A stretch of DNA of 64,000 nucleotides from an uncultured Lachnospiraceae bacterium (lineage in GTDB: Bacteria > Bacillota > Clostridia > Lachnospirales > Lachnospiraceae). A program made the translations under genes and the position numbers. The notes beneath the pieces were generated by a model, which had not been told where the DNA came from, did not search any database, and saw nothing but the letters and a program-made list of their open reading frames with translations. The stretch covers positions 84,273 to 148,272 of the forward strand of contig CAMJHQ010000003.1 in assembly GCA_946405625.1 (NCBI GenBank). The letters run 5' to 3'. This document shows, in pieces, positions 54,056 through 62,362 of this stretch; positions within the stretch are counted from its first letter, which is position 1; every line of letters begins with the position of its first letter.

Positions 54056-54140
54056 TGATTGCAACTGGCTGCCATAAAATTAATCTTAGGCCCTATTAGC
54101 TTTGCGTCACACTGTTTCCGGTGTTTTGCCAAAATGTTTA
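54056..54140 (-). promoter_or_regulatory. Cyclic di-GMP-I (GEMM-I) riboswitch aptamer
   Basis: On the minus strand the leader reads GGCAAAACACCGGAAACAGT, then GTGACGCAAAGCTAATAGGG, CCTAAG and ATGGCAGCCAGTTGC. This contains the GEMM-I hallmarks in order: GGCAA, a GNRA-type loop (GGAAAC), GACGCAAAGC, GGGCCTAA and the GCAGCCAGTTGC closing strand that pairs with GGCAA. It is followed by an intrinsic terminator and then the zinc-ribbon gene. Confidence 0.93.
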
Positions 54141-54154
54141 CTTGTTATATATAA

Positions 54155-54183
54155 ATATTATCATGAAAAAACTCGTTTTACAA
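54155..54183 (-). promoter_or_regulatory. Promoter of the riboswitch transcript
   Basis: TTGTAA and TAATAT on the minus strand are separated by 17 bases, placing the transcript start a few bases before the aptamer. The 335-base gap between the Dabb gene and the zinc-ribbon gene thus holds a terminator, this promoter, the aptamer and its terminator. Confidence 0.6.
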
Positions 54184-54210
54184 TAACAGTTTCCAGCGAA
54201 AACTGTTATT
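54182..54210 (-). terminator. Hairpin after the Dabb gene
   Basis: AATAACAGTTT and AAACTGTTATT form an 11-bp stem with a seven-base loop, followed by GTAAAACGAGTTTTTT on the minus strand. It probably isolates the riboswitch unit from the upstream gene. Confidence 0.7.
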
Positions 54211-54295
54211 TATATGCACTTATCCACTATTCAATGTTCAGGATAACGCAGGATATATAATATTTTTCGATCATGATACATTTTTTCGATGCCGC

Positions 54296-54598
54296 TTAAG
54301 CTTCATAATCTATACATACTCTGCTCTTTGTATATGGACGGACTGACCCATCAGCTACAGCTACATGATCCGGGTGTACTGCATAACCCTTAAGAGATGC
54401 TTCATCTTCGAAGGACGAATCAAGCATCACATCTGCATTTGATGATTCAAGACATTCTGTCTGAACCTTAATATCTATAAGACCCGGAATCTTACCAGCC
54501 AATCCTTCAAGACCTGTTTTGATTCCTTCTTTTACTCTTATCTTCTCATCATCTGATAATTCGTCTTTTAACTGCCATAAAATAATGTGCTTAACCAT
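54296..54598 (-). CDS. Dabb family (stress-responsive A/B barrel) protein
   Basis: The 100-residue protein has the Dabb pattern: MVKHIILWQLKDELSDDEKIRVKEGIKTGLEGLAGKIPGLIDIKVQ at the start and SFEDEASLKGYAVHPDHVAVADG near the end. These are small dimeric ferredoxin-like folds with no general function. A GGAGG-like site (CAGGAGGCAG) precedes the ATG. Confidence 0.88.
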   Translation of the reverse strand: MVKHIILWQLKDELSDDEKIRVKEGIKTGLEGLAGKIPGLIDIKVQTECLESSNADVMLDSSFEDEASLKGYAVHPDHVAVADGSVRPYTKSRVCIDYEA

Positions 54599-54710
54599 TT
54601 CTGCCTCCTGAATCTTAAAATACTTATAAATAATATTGTTTATATCTGTATTATTATATGCCGCAGGTTTCTATCAATGCTGTATTATAAAACCATGTCG
54701 ACAATTAATA

Positions 54711-54998
54711 CTATAATACCTCCAGTTCTGCAAGGAACATTTCATATGCATCATCTTCCCACGCGAGAAGCGGTGAATTTTCCCCGCCGCCATTCGTGCT
54801 TCTTCTCATTGCAGTATAGCTTTCCTCACCATAATTAATGAGATCCATCGCACTTATCAAAAGACCGGCTTCACAGCTGATCTTACAAAATTCAGTAACC
54901 GGATTCTGCATAGCTCTGGTTGCGATAAGTCTATCACGAAGATTCTTATCAGCTACAGCCTTTTCCTTTAATGCTTCCAAAATCTCACCAACATCCAT
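54711..54998 (-). CDS. Small protein with Nif11-like N-terminal half
   Basis: The 95-residue protein (MDVGEILEALKEKAVADKNLRDRLIATRAMQNPVTEFCKISCEAGLLISAMDLI) has the length, helix pattern and Pro/Cys spacing of Nif11-type domains, which also occur as leaders of ribosomal natural products. The C-terminal half (STNGGGENSPLLAWEDDAYEMFLAELEVL) has a triple-glycine turn. No modifying enzyme or exporter lies nearby, so a peptide-precursor role is not supported. GGAGG precedes the ATG. Confidence 0.65.
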   Translation of the reverse strand: MDVGEILEALKEKAVADKNLRDRLIATRAMQNPVTEFCKISCEAGLLISAMDLINYGEESYTAMRRSTNGGGENSPLLAWEDDAYEMFLAELEVL

Positions 54999-55115
54999 AC
55001 GGAATCCTCCAAATCTATATCATAATTACATTTAAAAATAATTGCGTATATTGACATTATCATATTACATTTTACGTGTGCTTTAAATCATATAAATAAA
55101 TATAATACTATTTAA

Positions 55116-55733
55116 CTATCTGATAAAATGTGTCGGGATCCATTCCTCTTTTTCAGGGATTCCATATTTCTCTTTACCGAGGGCTATACTCTTCATGAGA
55201 AATGTCATATTACGGGCAAGAGTTCTCATAGTCTGAAGTCCCTCTAAATCTTCACTCGCATCACCCGGTGCATTTCCATGTACACTGTTCCAGTACTGGC
55301 TTGAAGCAACAGGCATACCCGATAAAGTAAAGTACTTATTCAGTTCATCAAATGTTGCTGAGCATCCGCCACGTCTGGCTACAACAACACTTGCACCGAC
55401 CTTCATAGTCTTATCAAAGTTTGTGCTATAGAAGAGTCTGTCGAGACATGCAACAAGCGTTGCATTTGCAGATGCATAGTAAACAGGTGAAGCAACGATA
55501 AGTCCGTCTGCCTTCTCAAACTTAGGAGCAATCTTATTAACTTCATCATCTATGGTGCATTTTCCTGTTTTTGAACATGTATTACAGGATACACATCCAC
55601 GGATCATCATGCTTCCGACCTGAATTAATTCAGTCTCTATTCCTTCTTCATCAAAGATTTTTACCATCTCCTGAATAGCTATTGCTGTGTTTCCGTTTTT
55701 CTTCGGACTTCCGTTAAGTATCAATACCTTCAT
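55116..55733 (-). CDS. Flavodoxin-like FMN reductase family protein
   Basis: The 205-residue protein starts MKVLILNGSPKKNGNTAIAIQEMVKIF, the FMN-binding loop of NADPH-dependent FMN reductases and iron-sulfur flavoproteins. GCVSCNTCSKTGKCTIDDEVN follows, a four-cysteine cluster that may bind [4Fe-4S] as in Isf. ASPVYYASANATLVACLDRLF and the C-terminal part fit as well. It probably transfers electrons or reduces quinone-like substrates. The ATG at 55731-55733 follows GAGGTG. Confidence 0.88.
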   Translation of the reverse strand: MKVLILNGSPKKNGNTAIAIQEMVKIFDEEGIETELIQVGSMMIRGCVSCNTCSKTGKCTIDDEVNKIAPKFEKADGLIVASPVYYASANATLVACLDRLFYSTNFDKTMKVGASVVVARRGGCSATFDELNKYFTLSGMPVASSQYWNSVHGNAPGDASEDLEGLQTMRTLARNMTFLMKSIALGKEKYGIPEKEEWIPTHFIR

Positions 55734-55770
55734 TTCACACCTCACATTTTATCCGTACATAAAATAATTT

Positions 55771-55795
55771 TACCACAGGGAATAACCCTGTGGTA
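55771..55795 (-). terminator. Terminator of the 402-aa gene
   Basis: TACCACAGGG and CCCTGTGGTA form a perfect 10-bp stem with a five-base loop, followed by AAATTATTTTATG on the minus strand and preceded by TTTTT. Confidence 0.85.
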
Positions 55796-55800
55796 AAAAT

Positions 55801-57009
55801 TTATTTCAGATTATAGAATATTTCAACATACTCATCATAATGCATACCTGTAAGGTTATAATCAACCAGTACGACGCTTGCATCTTCATTGTATAGGAAA
55901 TCACTGGATTTTGACATATCCTCCGGTCCGACCGGCATCATATAGACAAATTCATCATCGTAACCATTATATTCATGATGTTCAATATCTCCGTCCTGAT
56001 CCCATTTACTTACAAGCTCTGCTTTACCGATATACATATAACCATTTCGCTGATCACCGTCTTTACGTATCATCGTAAGTCCGTCCTGATCGATACCGAA
56101 TGATAGTTCCCAGCCATCACCAAGTTCCTTCACATATTTATTTACGAAATCAGTATACTCTTCATCACTTATCTTCTTTGCTTCCCTTAATTCATGAGGA
56201 ATGTACTGCTCAATTTTGCCGTCAGAAATGGATGCATTATAGCCACTCATCAATCCTTCAAATCCGTTTGTTTCGGAAACCATTCTGTTCATAGTATTAA
56301 CACCATATAGATCCGCCATCTTCTCGATGTCTTCCCTTGGATAATCAGCCTCACTTACTCCTAATTCCTGATATACAAAATCCGGAATATCATAAACAAC
56401 ATCTGTCGGATGTTCCAGGAGTTCTTCATTACAAAGCTTGTTCAACCTATCAATGACTTCATATAAATCTTCAGGAAATATATCGTAACCATAAACAGAT
56501 TTAGCACTAAGTATTTTCGAATCAGGACCGTCTTCATAACAAGTAACGCTGAAACAATATGTTAATACCGAATCGTCTGTCCTGTTATCAGAATTATCAT
56601 ATTTTTCAATGAAATCCAGAAAGAAATCCAGATCATCCTTCGGAATATAGTGCTTCGTTTTAGAATCAAGATCAAAATATACCAGATCATTGTTTTCGCT
56701 TAAAATCTGATAATAATACGGATATCTGACATAATTAATATGATTTTCCATTGGTGAAATAATAGAAAGCTCAATCTGGTAAACTGCCGCCATGTCATCA
56801 CCGATCACAGCCTTCTCTCCCTTACCATTATCAGCTTTGCCATTTTCAGCTTTTCCTTCATCGACAATCTTATCACGATTCACGATATTGGGATTATTCT
56901 TTTTGTGCTGATTTATTAAAATCAGTATAGCCGCAATAACAAGAATAATAGCAACAGCAACGCAAATTATAATTCCGATTTTATTTGGGGACTTTGACTG
57001 TTGTTCCAT
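55801..57009 (-). CDS. Membrane-anchored hypothetical protein, 402 residues
   Basis: One N-terminal membrane segment (IGIIICVAVAIILVIAAILILI) is followed by a Lys/Glu/Gly-rich linker (KAENGKADNGKGEKA, repeats of NGK) and an extracellular acidic domain of about 330 residues. The domain has a high aromatic content (NYVRYPYYYQIL) and no recognised motif. The upstream 212 bases (57010-57221) are AT-rich with AGTTATATTATT-like repeats and hold no gene. I do not recognise the family. Confidence 0.7.
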   Translation of the reverse strand: MEQQSKSPNKIGIIICVAVAIILVIAAILILINQHKKNNPNIVNRDKIVDEGKAENGKADNGKGEKAVIGDDMAAVYQIELSIISPMENHINYVRYPYYYQILSENNDLVYFDLDSKTKHYIPKDDLDFFLDFIEKYDNSDNRTDDSVLTYCFSVTCYEDGPDSKILSAKSVYGYDIFPEDLYEVIDRLNKLCNEELLEHPTDVVYDIPDFVYQELGVSEADYPREDIEKMADLYGVNTMNRMVSETNGFEGLMSGYNASISDGKIEQYIPHELREAKKISDEEYTDFVNKYVKELGDGWELSFGIDQDGLTMIRKDGDQRNGYMYIGKAELVSKWDQDGDIEHHEYNGYDDEFVYMMPVGPEDMSKSSDFLYNEDASVVLVDYNLTGMHYDEYVEIFYNLK

Positions 57010-57221
57010 AGATATAATCCTCCGTTCTTAATAATATATATCACTAAAAATTGTTATTATCATTATGATTATATCATATCATTGTTAGTAAAATGTGTCA
57101 ATTCCCTTTTTATTCAGTTATATTATTTTTTTAGAAAATTAGTTATATTATTCCATATTTAAAAATCAGAAATATAATTCCTTCTTTAATAAAATCAGTT
57201 ATATAATTATTCCGGTAAATA

Positions 57222-59873
57222 TCATCCTATAGTCTGTACTATGTGACTGCCGCCATCCTTCTCAACTATCCTGAGTTTACTTGGAATCTGATCCTGAAGT
57301 ATCTGAACATGAGAGATAATACCTACAAGGCCATTAGCCTCCTGTATGCTGTTCAGTACACTCATAGCGTCATTTATTGACTCATCATCGAGCGAGCCAA
57401 AACCCTCATCGATAAACAGCGCTTCAATCCTTATTCCGCTTTTCTGAGCAACAGTAGACATTCCGATAGAAAGAGCAAGTGAACAAAGGAACTTCTCACC
57501 ACCCGAAAGCGTACTGACAAATCGACCATCATGCTCTTCACTGTTATTATCAAAGACTTTAAGTTCAAGTCCTTTCTTGTTTGTACCCTGCGATCTGTCA
57601 TCCGAGCGGAACAAACGATACCTTCCGCCGTGAACCAGTTCAAGCATTTTGTTAGCAGCAGCAACAACAGATGAGAACATGATTCCGAGAACATATCTCT
57701 GAAGGCCTGTACCGGCGTCACCACGAAGCTTCTTTGCAAATGAATAATCATCATCAGCTTCACGGATTTTTTCTTCGATACCATCACCTTCAGATTTAAT
57801 ATTATCAAGCTTTTCGCTTAGTCTGTTTATATCATTTGTGATACTCTTCTTATCGCCCTCATACTTTTTAATTATTGCAATTGCTTCATCGAGCCTTCTA
57901 TTCGTTTCATCTTCATCAGGCTCAATTTTTCCACTGAGTTCACTTCTGCTTCTTTCGAGATTATCTTTTGCAGTTTCAAGATTAGTATCATATGCAGTAA
58001 TCTTGCTGCTGATAGTATCCATCTCTGACTGCGTTTTCATAAGTTTTACAGCTTCTTCATCCGACTCAAATCCATTAGCCTTAAGCGATTCAGCGAGCTT
58101 CTTATCCGCCTCTGACAAAATCTTCTCTGCATCCTTAACTTCCGTCTTTGCTGATTCAATATTCGCCTTTGCCTTATCAGAAGCTTCTTTTGCTTTATTC
58201 AGAGCAGTAGTCAGCTTTTCAGTTTCATTCTGATGATCCGCTATCTTCTTCTCAAGCTCTGATATTTTATTATTCAGATCTGTAAGAGAGTCGATACCTT
58301 CAACCAGATTTGCTTTAAGACTATTTAGCGCTGTCTCGGTAGCCACAACATCCTGACTTGCCTTTTCTACTATCTGATGCTTTTCTTTAACACATTTCTG
58401 TATCTCTACCTGCTCATCAGTCTTTTTATTCAGTTCCTCATACTTAGATTCAACAAGCTTCTTACTTTCATCTACCGCAGCCTTAGTAACGCTTTCTTCG
58501 GAAATGTGCGCCTTCTTCGGATGTTCCTTACTTCCGCATACAGGACAGGCTTCTCCATCCTTAAGCTCTTTTGCGATTTCGCCTGTGATACCAGCCAAGT
58601 ACCTATCAAACAGATCTGAATGTTGTTCATTAAGCTTCTTGTGTTCTTCTCTAAGTACTACTATTTCCTTCTGAACTTTCTGATTCTTCTCAGTTTCTGC
58701 AGCTTCATTTGCTACGGCTTTTTTGAGAGTGTCTCTCTTTAATCTAAGCTCATTTTCAGCCGCATCTATTCCACTGTAATCTTCACGTTTATTCTCAAGT
58801 CCTATCTTTTCAGCATTCAGCTTCTCAATCTCTGAATCCTTTTCAGCATGAGCTTTCTTCTTTTCATCAGCCTCTTCCAGAGTTTTAGCTGCATCTTCTG
58901 CAGCCTTAACAGAAGCCTCTTCCTGCTTAATTCTTCTCTGAAGTTCAGAATCCGCTTCTTTCTTATCATCTATAAACTTTCGAACAGCATCTGCTCGTTT
59001 TGCCTCTTTCAGAGTTTCATCCCATTCAGAACGCTCATCTTTCTTCGCAATTATATCATTCAGAGTCTTCTCTGCATTATGAAGCTGTTTAAAACTGTTG
59101 ATAAGCTTCAGATTCTCCTGATTTTCGGCCATTACCTTATCGCAGTTCTGCTTTTTATACTCTTCATCAAGCTGGATTGCCTCAGTCTTCTTAGATTCAA
59201 TAATCAGCTCAAGGTCAGAAACCTTCTCACACCCTTCATCCTTTAGACTTTGCTTAAGTCTATCACTCAGTCCCTTCAATGAGTTTCTTCTCTCCTCAAC
59301 CTCATGATAGAAGTTTTCGGCAATTTTCGCCCATTTCTCCTCACCGAAAATACTCGTCAAAATCTTCTCTTTTTCAGATGAATCCGACGTAAGCAGCTTC
59401 TCAAACTGTCCCTGAGGAAGCACGATAACCTGGCGGAACTGGTCATATTCAAGTCCAATTATCTCAACGGCCGTCTTGTTCAGATCCTTATCCTTCGGAT
59501 TCTCAAACATTGTCTGCCATTCACCGTTCTCATCCCTCTTCATAAGGTTATAGCTTGCCGAAAGATTCTTTCTCTTACGTTCAAGCCTTCTCTCGAAGGT
59601 ATAGTAATCCCCATTATTCTCAAATACGAATTTGACAAATGTGGTCGCTTCGAAAGGAGCTTTTGTACAGCGCATTGCTTCGAAATCATTTCTTCCGTTT
59701 CCGCTGCTCTTTCCGTAAAGTGCGAATGTCATCGCATCAAGTATCATCGTCTTTCCTATCCCTGTCTTTCCGCAGATAAGGAAAAGACCTCTCGAAGAAA
59801 GTGTTTCAAAATCAACCTCTTCATGTCCTACATAAGGACCGAATGCCTCAAATTCAATCTTTAAAGGTTTCAT
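57222..59873 (-). CDS. sbcC: Nuclease SbcCD subunit C (Rad50-like ATPase)
   Basis: The 883-residue protein is the SMC-like ATPase of the SbcCD complex that processes hairpins and blocked DNA ends. It has Walker A GKTGIGKTMILDAMTFALYGKSSGNGRNDFEAMR, long coiled coils (about 180-700) and the zinc hook CPVCGSKEHPKKAH at the apex. The C-terminal head has LSGGEKFLCSLALSIGMS and LFIDEGFGSLDDESI. It overlaps sbcD by four bases. Confidence 0.96.
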   Translation of the reverse strand: MKPLKIEFEAFGPYVGHEEVDFETLSSRGLFLICGKTGIGKTMILDAMTFALYGKSSGNGRNDFEAMRCTKAPFEATTFVKFVFENNGDYYTFERRLERKRKNLSASYNLMKRDENGEWQTMFENPKDKDLNKTAVEIIGLEYDQFRQVIVLPQGQFEKLLTSDSSEKEKILTSIFGEEKWAKIAENFYHEVEERRNSLKGLSDRLKQSLKDEGCEKVSDLELIIESKKTEAIQLDEEYKKQNCDKVMAENQENLKLINSFKQLHNAEKTLNDIIAKKDERSEWDETLKEAKRADAVRKFIDDKKEADSELQRRIKQEEASVKAAEDAAKTLEEADEKKKAHAEKDSEIEKLNAEKIGLENKREDYSGIDAAENELRLKRDTLKKAVANEAAETEKNQKVQKEIVVLREEHKKLNEQHSDLFDRYLAGITGEIAKELKDGEACPVCGSKEHPKKAHISEESVTKAAVDESKKLVESKYEELNKKTDEQVEIQKCVKEKHQIVEKASQDVVATETALNSLKANLVEGIDSLTDLNNKISELEKKIADHQNETEKLTTALNKAKEASDKAKANIESAKTEVKDAEKILSEADKKLAESLKANGFESDEEAVKLMKTQSEMDTISSKITAYDTNLETAKDNLERSRSELSGKIEPDEDETNRRLDEAIAIIKKYEGDKKSITNDINRLSEKLDNIKSEGDGIEEKIREADDDYSFAKKLRGDAGTGLQRYVLGIMFSSVVAAANKMLELVHGGRYRLFRSDDRSQGTNKKGLELKVFDNNSEEHDGRFVSTLSGGEKFLCSLALSIGMSTVAQKSGIRIEALFIDEGFGSLDDESINDAMSVLNSIQEANGLVGIISHVQILQDQIPSKLRIVEKDGGSHIVQTIG

Positions 59874-61015
59874 TCTTCAGTCACCTCCTTCTCGTATTTA
59901 GCGAGTGCTTTGGTGAACAGCTCCTTCAGATGATCACTCGGTGCATCTGCAAGAATATCCATACAATATCTATCAAATACAGTCTCAGGATCATTCTCCG
60001 CATTTTCAAGTTCATCGATTGTCATTGTGATCTTAGCATCTTCACGTTCAAGACTCTTGCCTGATATCTCAAGAAGATTCTTATATTTCTCACGAAATAG
60101 AGCCGTCGCCTCAAGTCCTACATAACTGTCTGAAACCTCAAGACGTACATAGCCGTCCAGAATATCCTTATCATAATCAGCCTTCATCAGCTCATCATAA
60201 GTACCTGACAGTGTTTTTCTTCTGTAAAGCTGAGGAATCGGAACAATCTTATGGCTCATATCTTCAGTATCGATGATCGTAACACTCTTAACCTGGTTCT
60301 CCTCCTTGCCAAAGGAATATGCCATAATCGAGCCACTGTAACGAATCTTATCACTGATATCCTGCGGTCCGTGAAGATGTCCAAGTGCAACATAATCAAA
60401 GCCCTCAAACACATGAGAGCCAACCATTGTCGCCCTACCAACCTCTGCAGATCTGTCGCTGACAGAAGTCTCGGCATTTACGATGAACGCATGAGAGACG
60501 AGTACATTTCTATGCCCGTCTACAAAGCTTTCTCTATATTTATCGAGGACCACTTGATACGCATCCTCCATTGAATTTATCTCATCAGCCTTTTCCGGAA
60601 AGACAGTCTTTACTTTATCCGTCGATATCCATGGAAGCAGATAAATGTCGACATCACCTACATTTATCACATTCACTTCGGATGTCAGTGAACCTGCAAT
60701 ATAAAGCCCACTCTTCTTGAGGAGTTCACTACACTGTGATATACGCTCTGCGCCATCATGATTTCCGGCGATCAGATAAACCTTTATTCCAAGGTCAGCG
60801 CATATTTTAGTCATTACATCGTTATAAAGCTGCAGACCTTCCTGCGAGGCTATACTCTTATCAAAGACATCGCCAGCAAGCAGAATTCCGTCAACTTTCT
60901 CCTCAGATGCTATTTCACATATCTTATCAATAGCATATTTCTGATCATCATAATACGTCCTGCCGCTTCTGAGCAGCATACCAAGATGCCAATCGGATGT
61001 ATGAAGAAGCTTCAA
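59870..61015 (-). CDS. sbcD: Nuclease SbcCD subunit D (Mre11-like)
   Basis: The 381-residue nuclease has the metallophosphatase motifs LLHTSDWHLGMLL, GILLAGDVFDKS, YLIAGNHDGAERI, VLVSHAFIV and VALGHLHGPQ. The C-terminal domain is the usual SbcD cap. Its start follows GAGGAATTT. It is co-transcribed with sbcC. Confidence 0.96.
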   Translation of the reverse strand: MKLLHTSDWHLGMLLRSGRTYYDDQKYAIDKICEIASEEKVDGILLAGDVFDKSIASQEGLQLYNDVMTKICADLGIKVYLIAGNHDGAERISQCSELLKKSGLYIAGSLTSEVNVINVGDVDIYLLPWISTDKVKTVFPEKADEINSMEDAYQVVLDKYRESFVDGHRNVLVSHAFIVNAETSVSDRSAEVGRATMVGSHVFEGFDYVALGHLHGPQDISDKIRYSGSIMAYSFGKEENQVKSVTIIDTEDMSHKIVPIPQLYRRKTLSGTYDELMKADYDKDILDGYVRLEVSDSYVGLEATALFREKYKNLLEISGKSLEREDAKITMTIDELENAENDPETVFDRYCMDILADAPSDHLKELFTKALAKYEKEVTEE

Positions 61016-61046
61016 GTAAATTCCTCCTTAACTATATTTGAATAAT

Positions 61047-62243
61047 TTAAATCTTACCTTTTTTCTTTCTGAACATAAACTTACGAGCAACATTTATTCC
61101 AACCTTGTAAGGCAGCGGCCTAAGAGCCTTATCAGCTTCCTTCAGCTTTTCTCTGATAGGAATGCTCTGAGGACAATGCTGTTCACATTTACCACACTGA
61201 ACACACTGAGATGCAAAAGCCGGTTCCTTTGTAAGTCCGACTGTCTGTGCAAACTGAAAACGTCCGGCACTTTTATTCTCTGTATACATAGTATTGTAGC
61301 AGGCAAATGTTCCCGGAATATCAACACCCTTAGGACATGGCATACAATATCTGCATCCAGTACAGCCAACCTTTTCCTTCTCCTTGATTGCCTTTTTAAC
61401 TTCTTCGATAAACGCAAAATCCTGCTCCGTGAGGCTTCCCACTTTCATTTCGGATGCGGTTTTGACATTTTCCTGAACCATTTCTATGGAGTTCATTCCG
61501 GACAGAACTACTGTAACCTCCGGCTGATTGTAGAGCCATCTGAAAGCCCATTCTGCAGGCGACCATCCGTGACTGTCTTCACGAAAAAGCTTTCTCGCTT
61601 TATCAGGCAGCATATTTACGAGCTTTCCGCCTCTGAGCGGTTCCATGATCACAACAGGAATCCCCTTGGCTGCAGCGGCCTTTACGCCACTTACTCCTGC
61701 CTGAGTAACCTCATCAAGATAATTATACTGAACCTGACAGAAATCCCAGTCATAATCATTCAGTATAGTTATAAAATTATCCGTATTTCCGTGGTAAGAA
61801 AACCCGATATTTCTGATCTTACCGGACTTTTTCTGTTCCTTGATCCATTCAATGATTCCGACCGATTTCAGTTTCTCCCACATTTCAACATCTGTGAGAT
61901 GATGCATCAGATAATAATCCACATGGTCGGTTCTGAGACGCGTAAGCTCTTCACTGAAGTACTTATCGATTGCTTTTGCATTTCTGATAAGATACTGAGG
62001 AAGCTTCGTCGCAATATTTACCTTATCCCTGATACCGTTACGCTCCAGTATCTCACCAAGTGCAGCCTCGCTTCCGGGATATATATAAGCAGTATCATAA
62101 TAGTTTACACCGGCTTTAAAAGCGGCCATAATCTCTTTCTCGGCTTTATCGATATCAATAGAATTACCCTTCTTGGTAAATCTCATACATCCGTAACCGA
62201 GCATTGACAGTTCATTACCGTTCTTATCTTTCCTGTATTGCAT
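61047..62243 (-). CDS. Aldo/keto reductase with C-terminal [4Fe-4S] clusters
   Basis: The 398-residue protein starts MQYRKDKNGNELSMLGYGCMRF and has the AKR TIM barrel (YYDTAYIYPGSEAALGEIL, KVNIATKL, RTDHVDYYLMHHL). A C-terminal part with CTGCRYCMPCPKGVDIP and CVQCGKCEQHCPQSIPI follows, giving two ferredoxin-type [4Fe-4S] motifs. This is the common clostridial iron-sulfur AKR. GGAGG precedes the ATG. The plus-strand 389-aa ORF at 61038-62207 is its antisense shadow. Confidence 0.93.
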   Translation of the reverse strand: MQYRKDKNGNELSMLGYGCMRFTKKGNSIDIDKAEKEIMAAFKAGVNYYDTAYIYPGSEAALGEILERNGIRDKVNIATKLPQYLIRNAKAIDKYFSEELTRLRTDHVDYYLMHHLTDVEMWEKLKSVGIIEWIKEQKKSGKIRNIGFSYHGNTDNFITILNDYDWDFCQVQYNYLDEVTQAGVSGVKAAAAKGIPVVIMEPLRGGKLVNMLPDKARKLFREDSHGWSPAEWAFRWLYNQPEVTVVLSGMNSIEMVQENVKTASEMKVGSLTEQDFAFIEEVKKAIKEKEKVGCTGCRYCMPCPKGVDIPGTFACYNTMYTENKSAGRFQFAQTVGLTKEPAFASQCVQCGKCEQHCPQSIPIREKLKEADKALRPLPYKVGINVARKFMFRKKKGKI

Positions 62244-62300
62244 AAGCCCTCCAACACGATAAATATACTGCTATAACAATAACTATTCTCACATCATTTT

Positions 62301-62362
62301 AAAGATTTATTTGATTTTTAAGATTTATTTGATTTTAAAGATTTATTTGTTTTTAAAGATTT
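62301..62362. repeat. Tandem 17-18 bp repeats at the stop codon of the fusion gene
   Basis: AAAGATTTATTTGATTTT-like units repeat four times (one with AAGATTTATTTG). On the minus strand each unit contains AAATAA, the first of which is the stop codon of the cyclase/MBL fusion gene. Confidence 0.9.

Noticed and set aside
54711-54998. RiPP (natural product) cluster
   Set aside because: The neighbours are Dabb and flavodoxin-like genes. No modifying enzyme, protease or exporter is present.
57010-57221. Riboswitch or small gene upstream of the 402-aa gene
   Set aside because: The stretch is AT-rich with short repeats but has no conserved motif or hairpin strong enough to call.
61038-62207. 389-aa plus-strand ORF
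   Set aside because: It lies exactly antisense to the aldo/keto reductase, whose motifs and iron-sulfur clusters are intact. Its translation has no recognisable domain and no good ribosome binding site.
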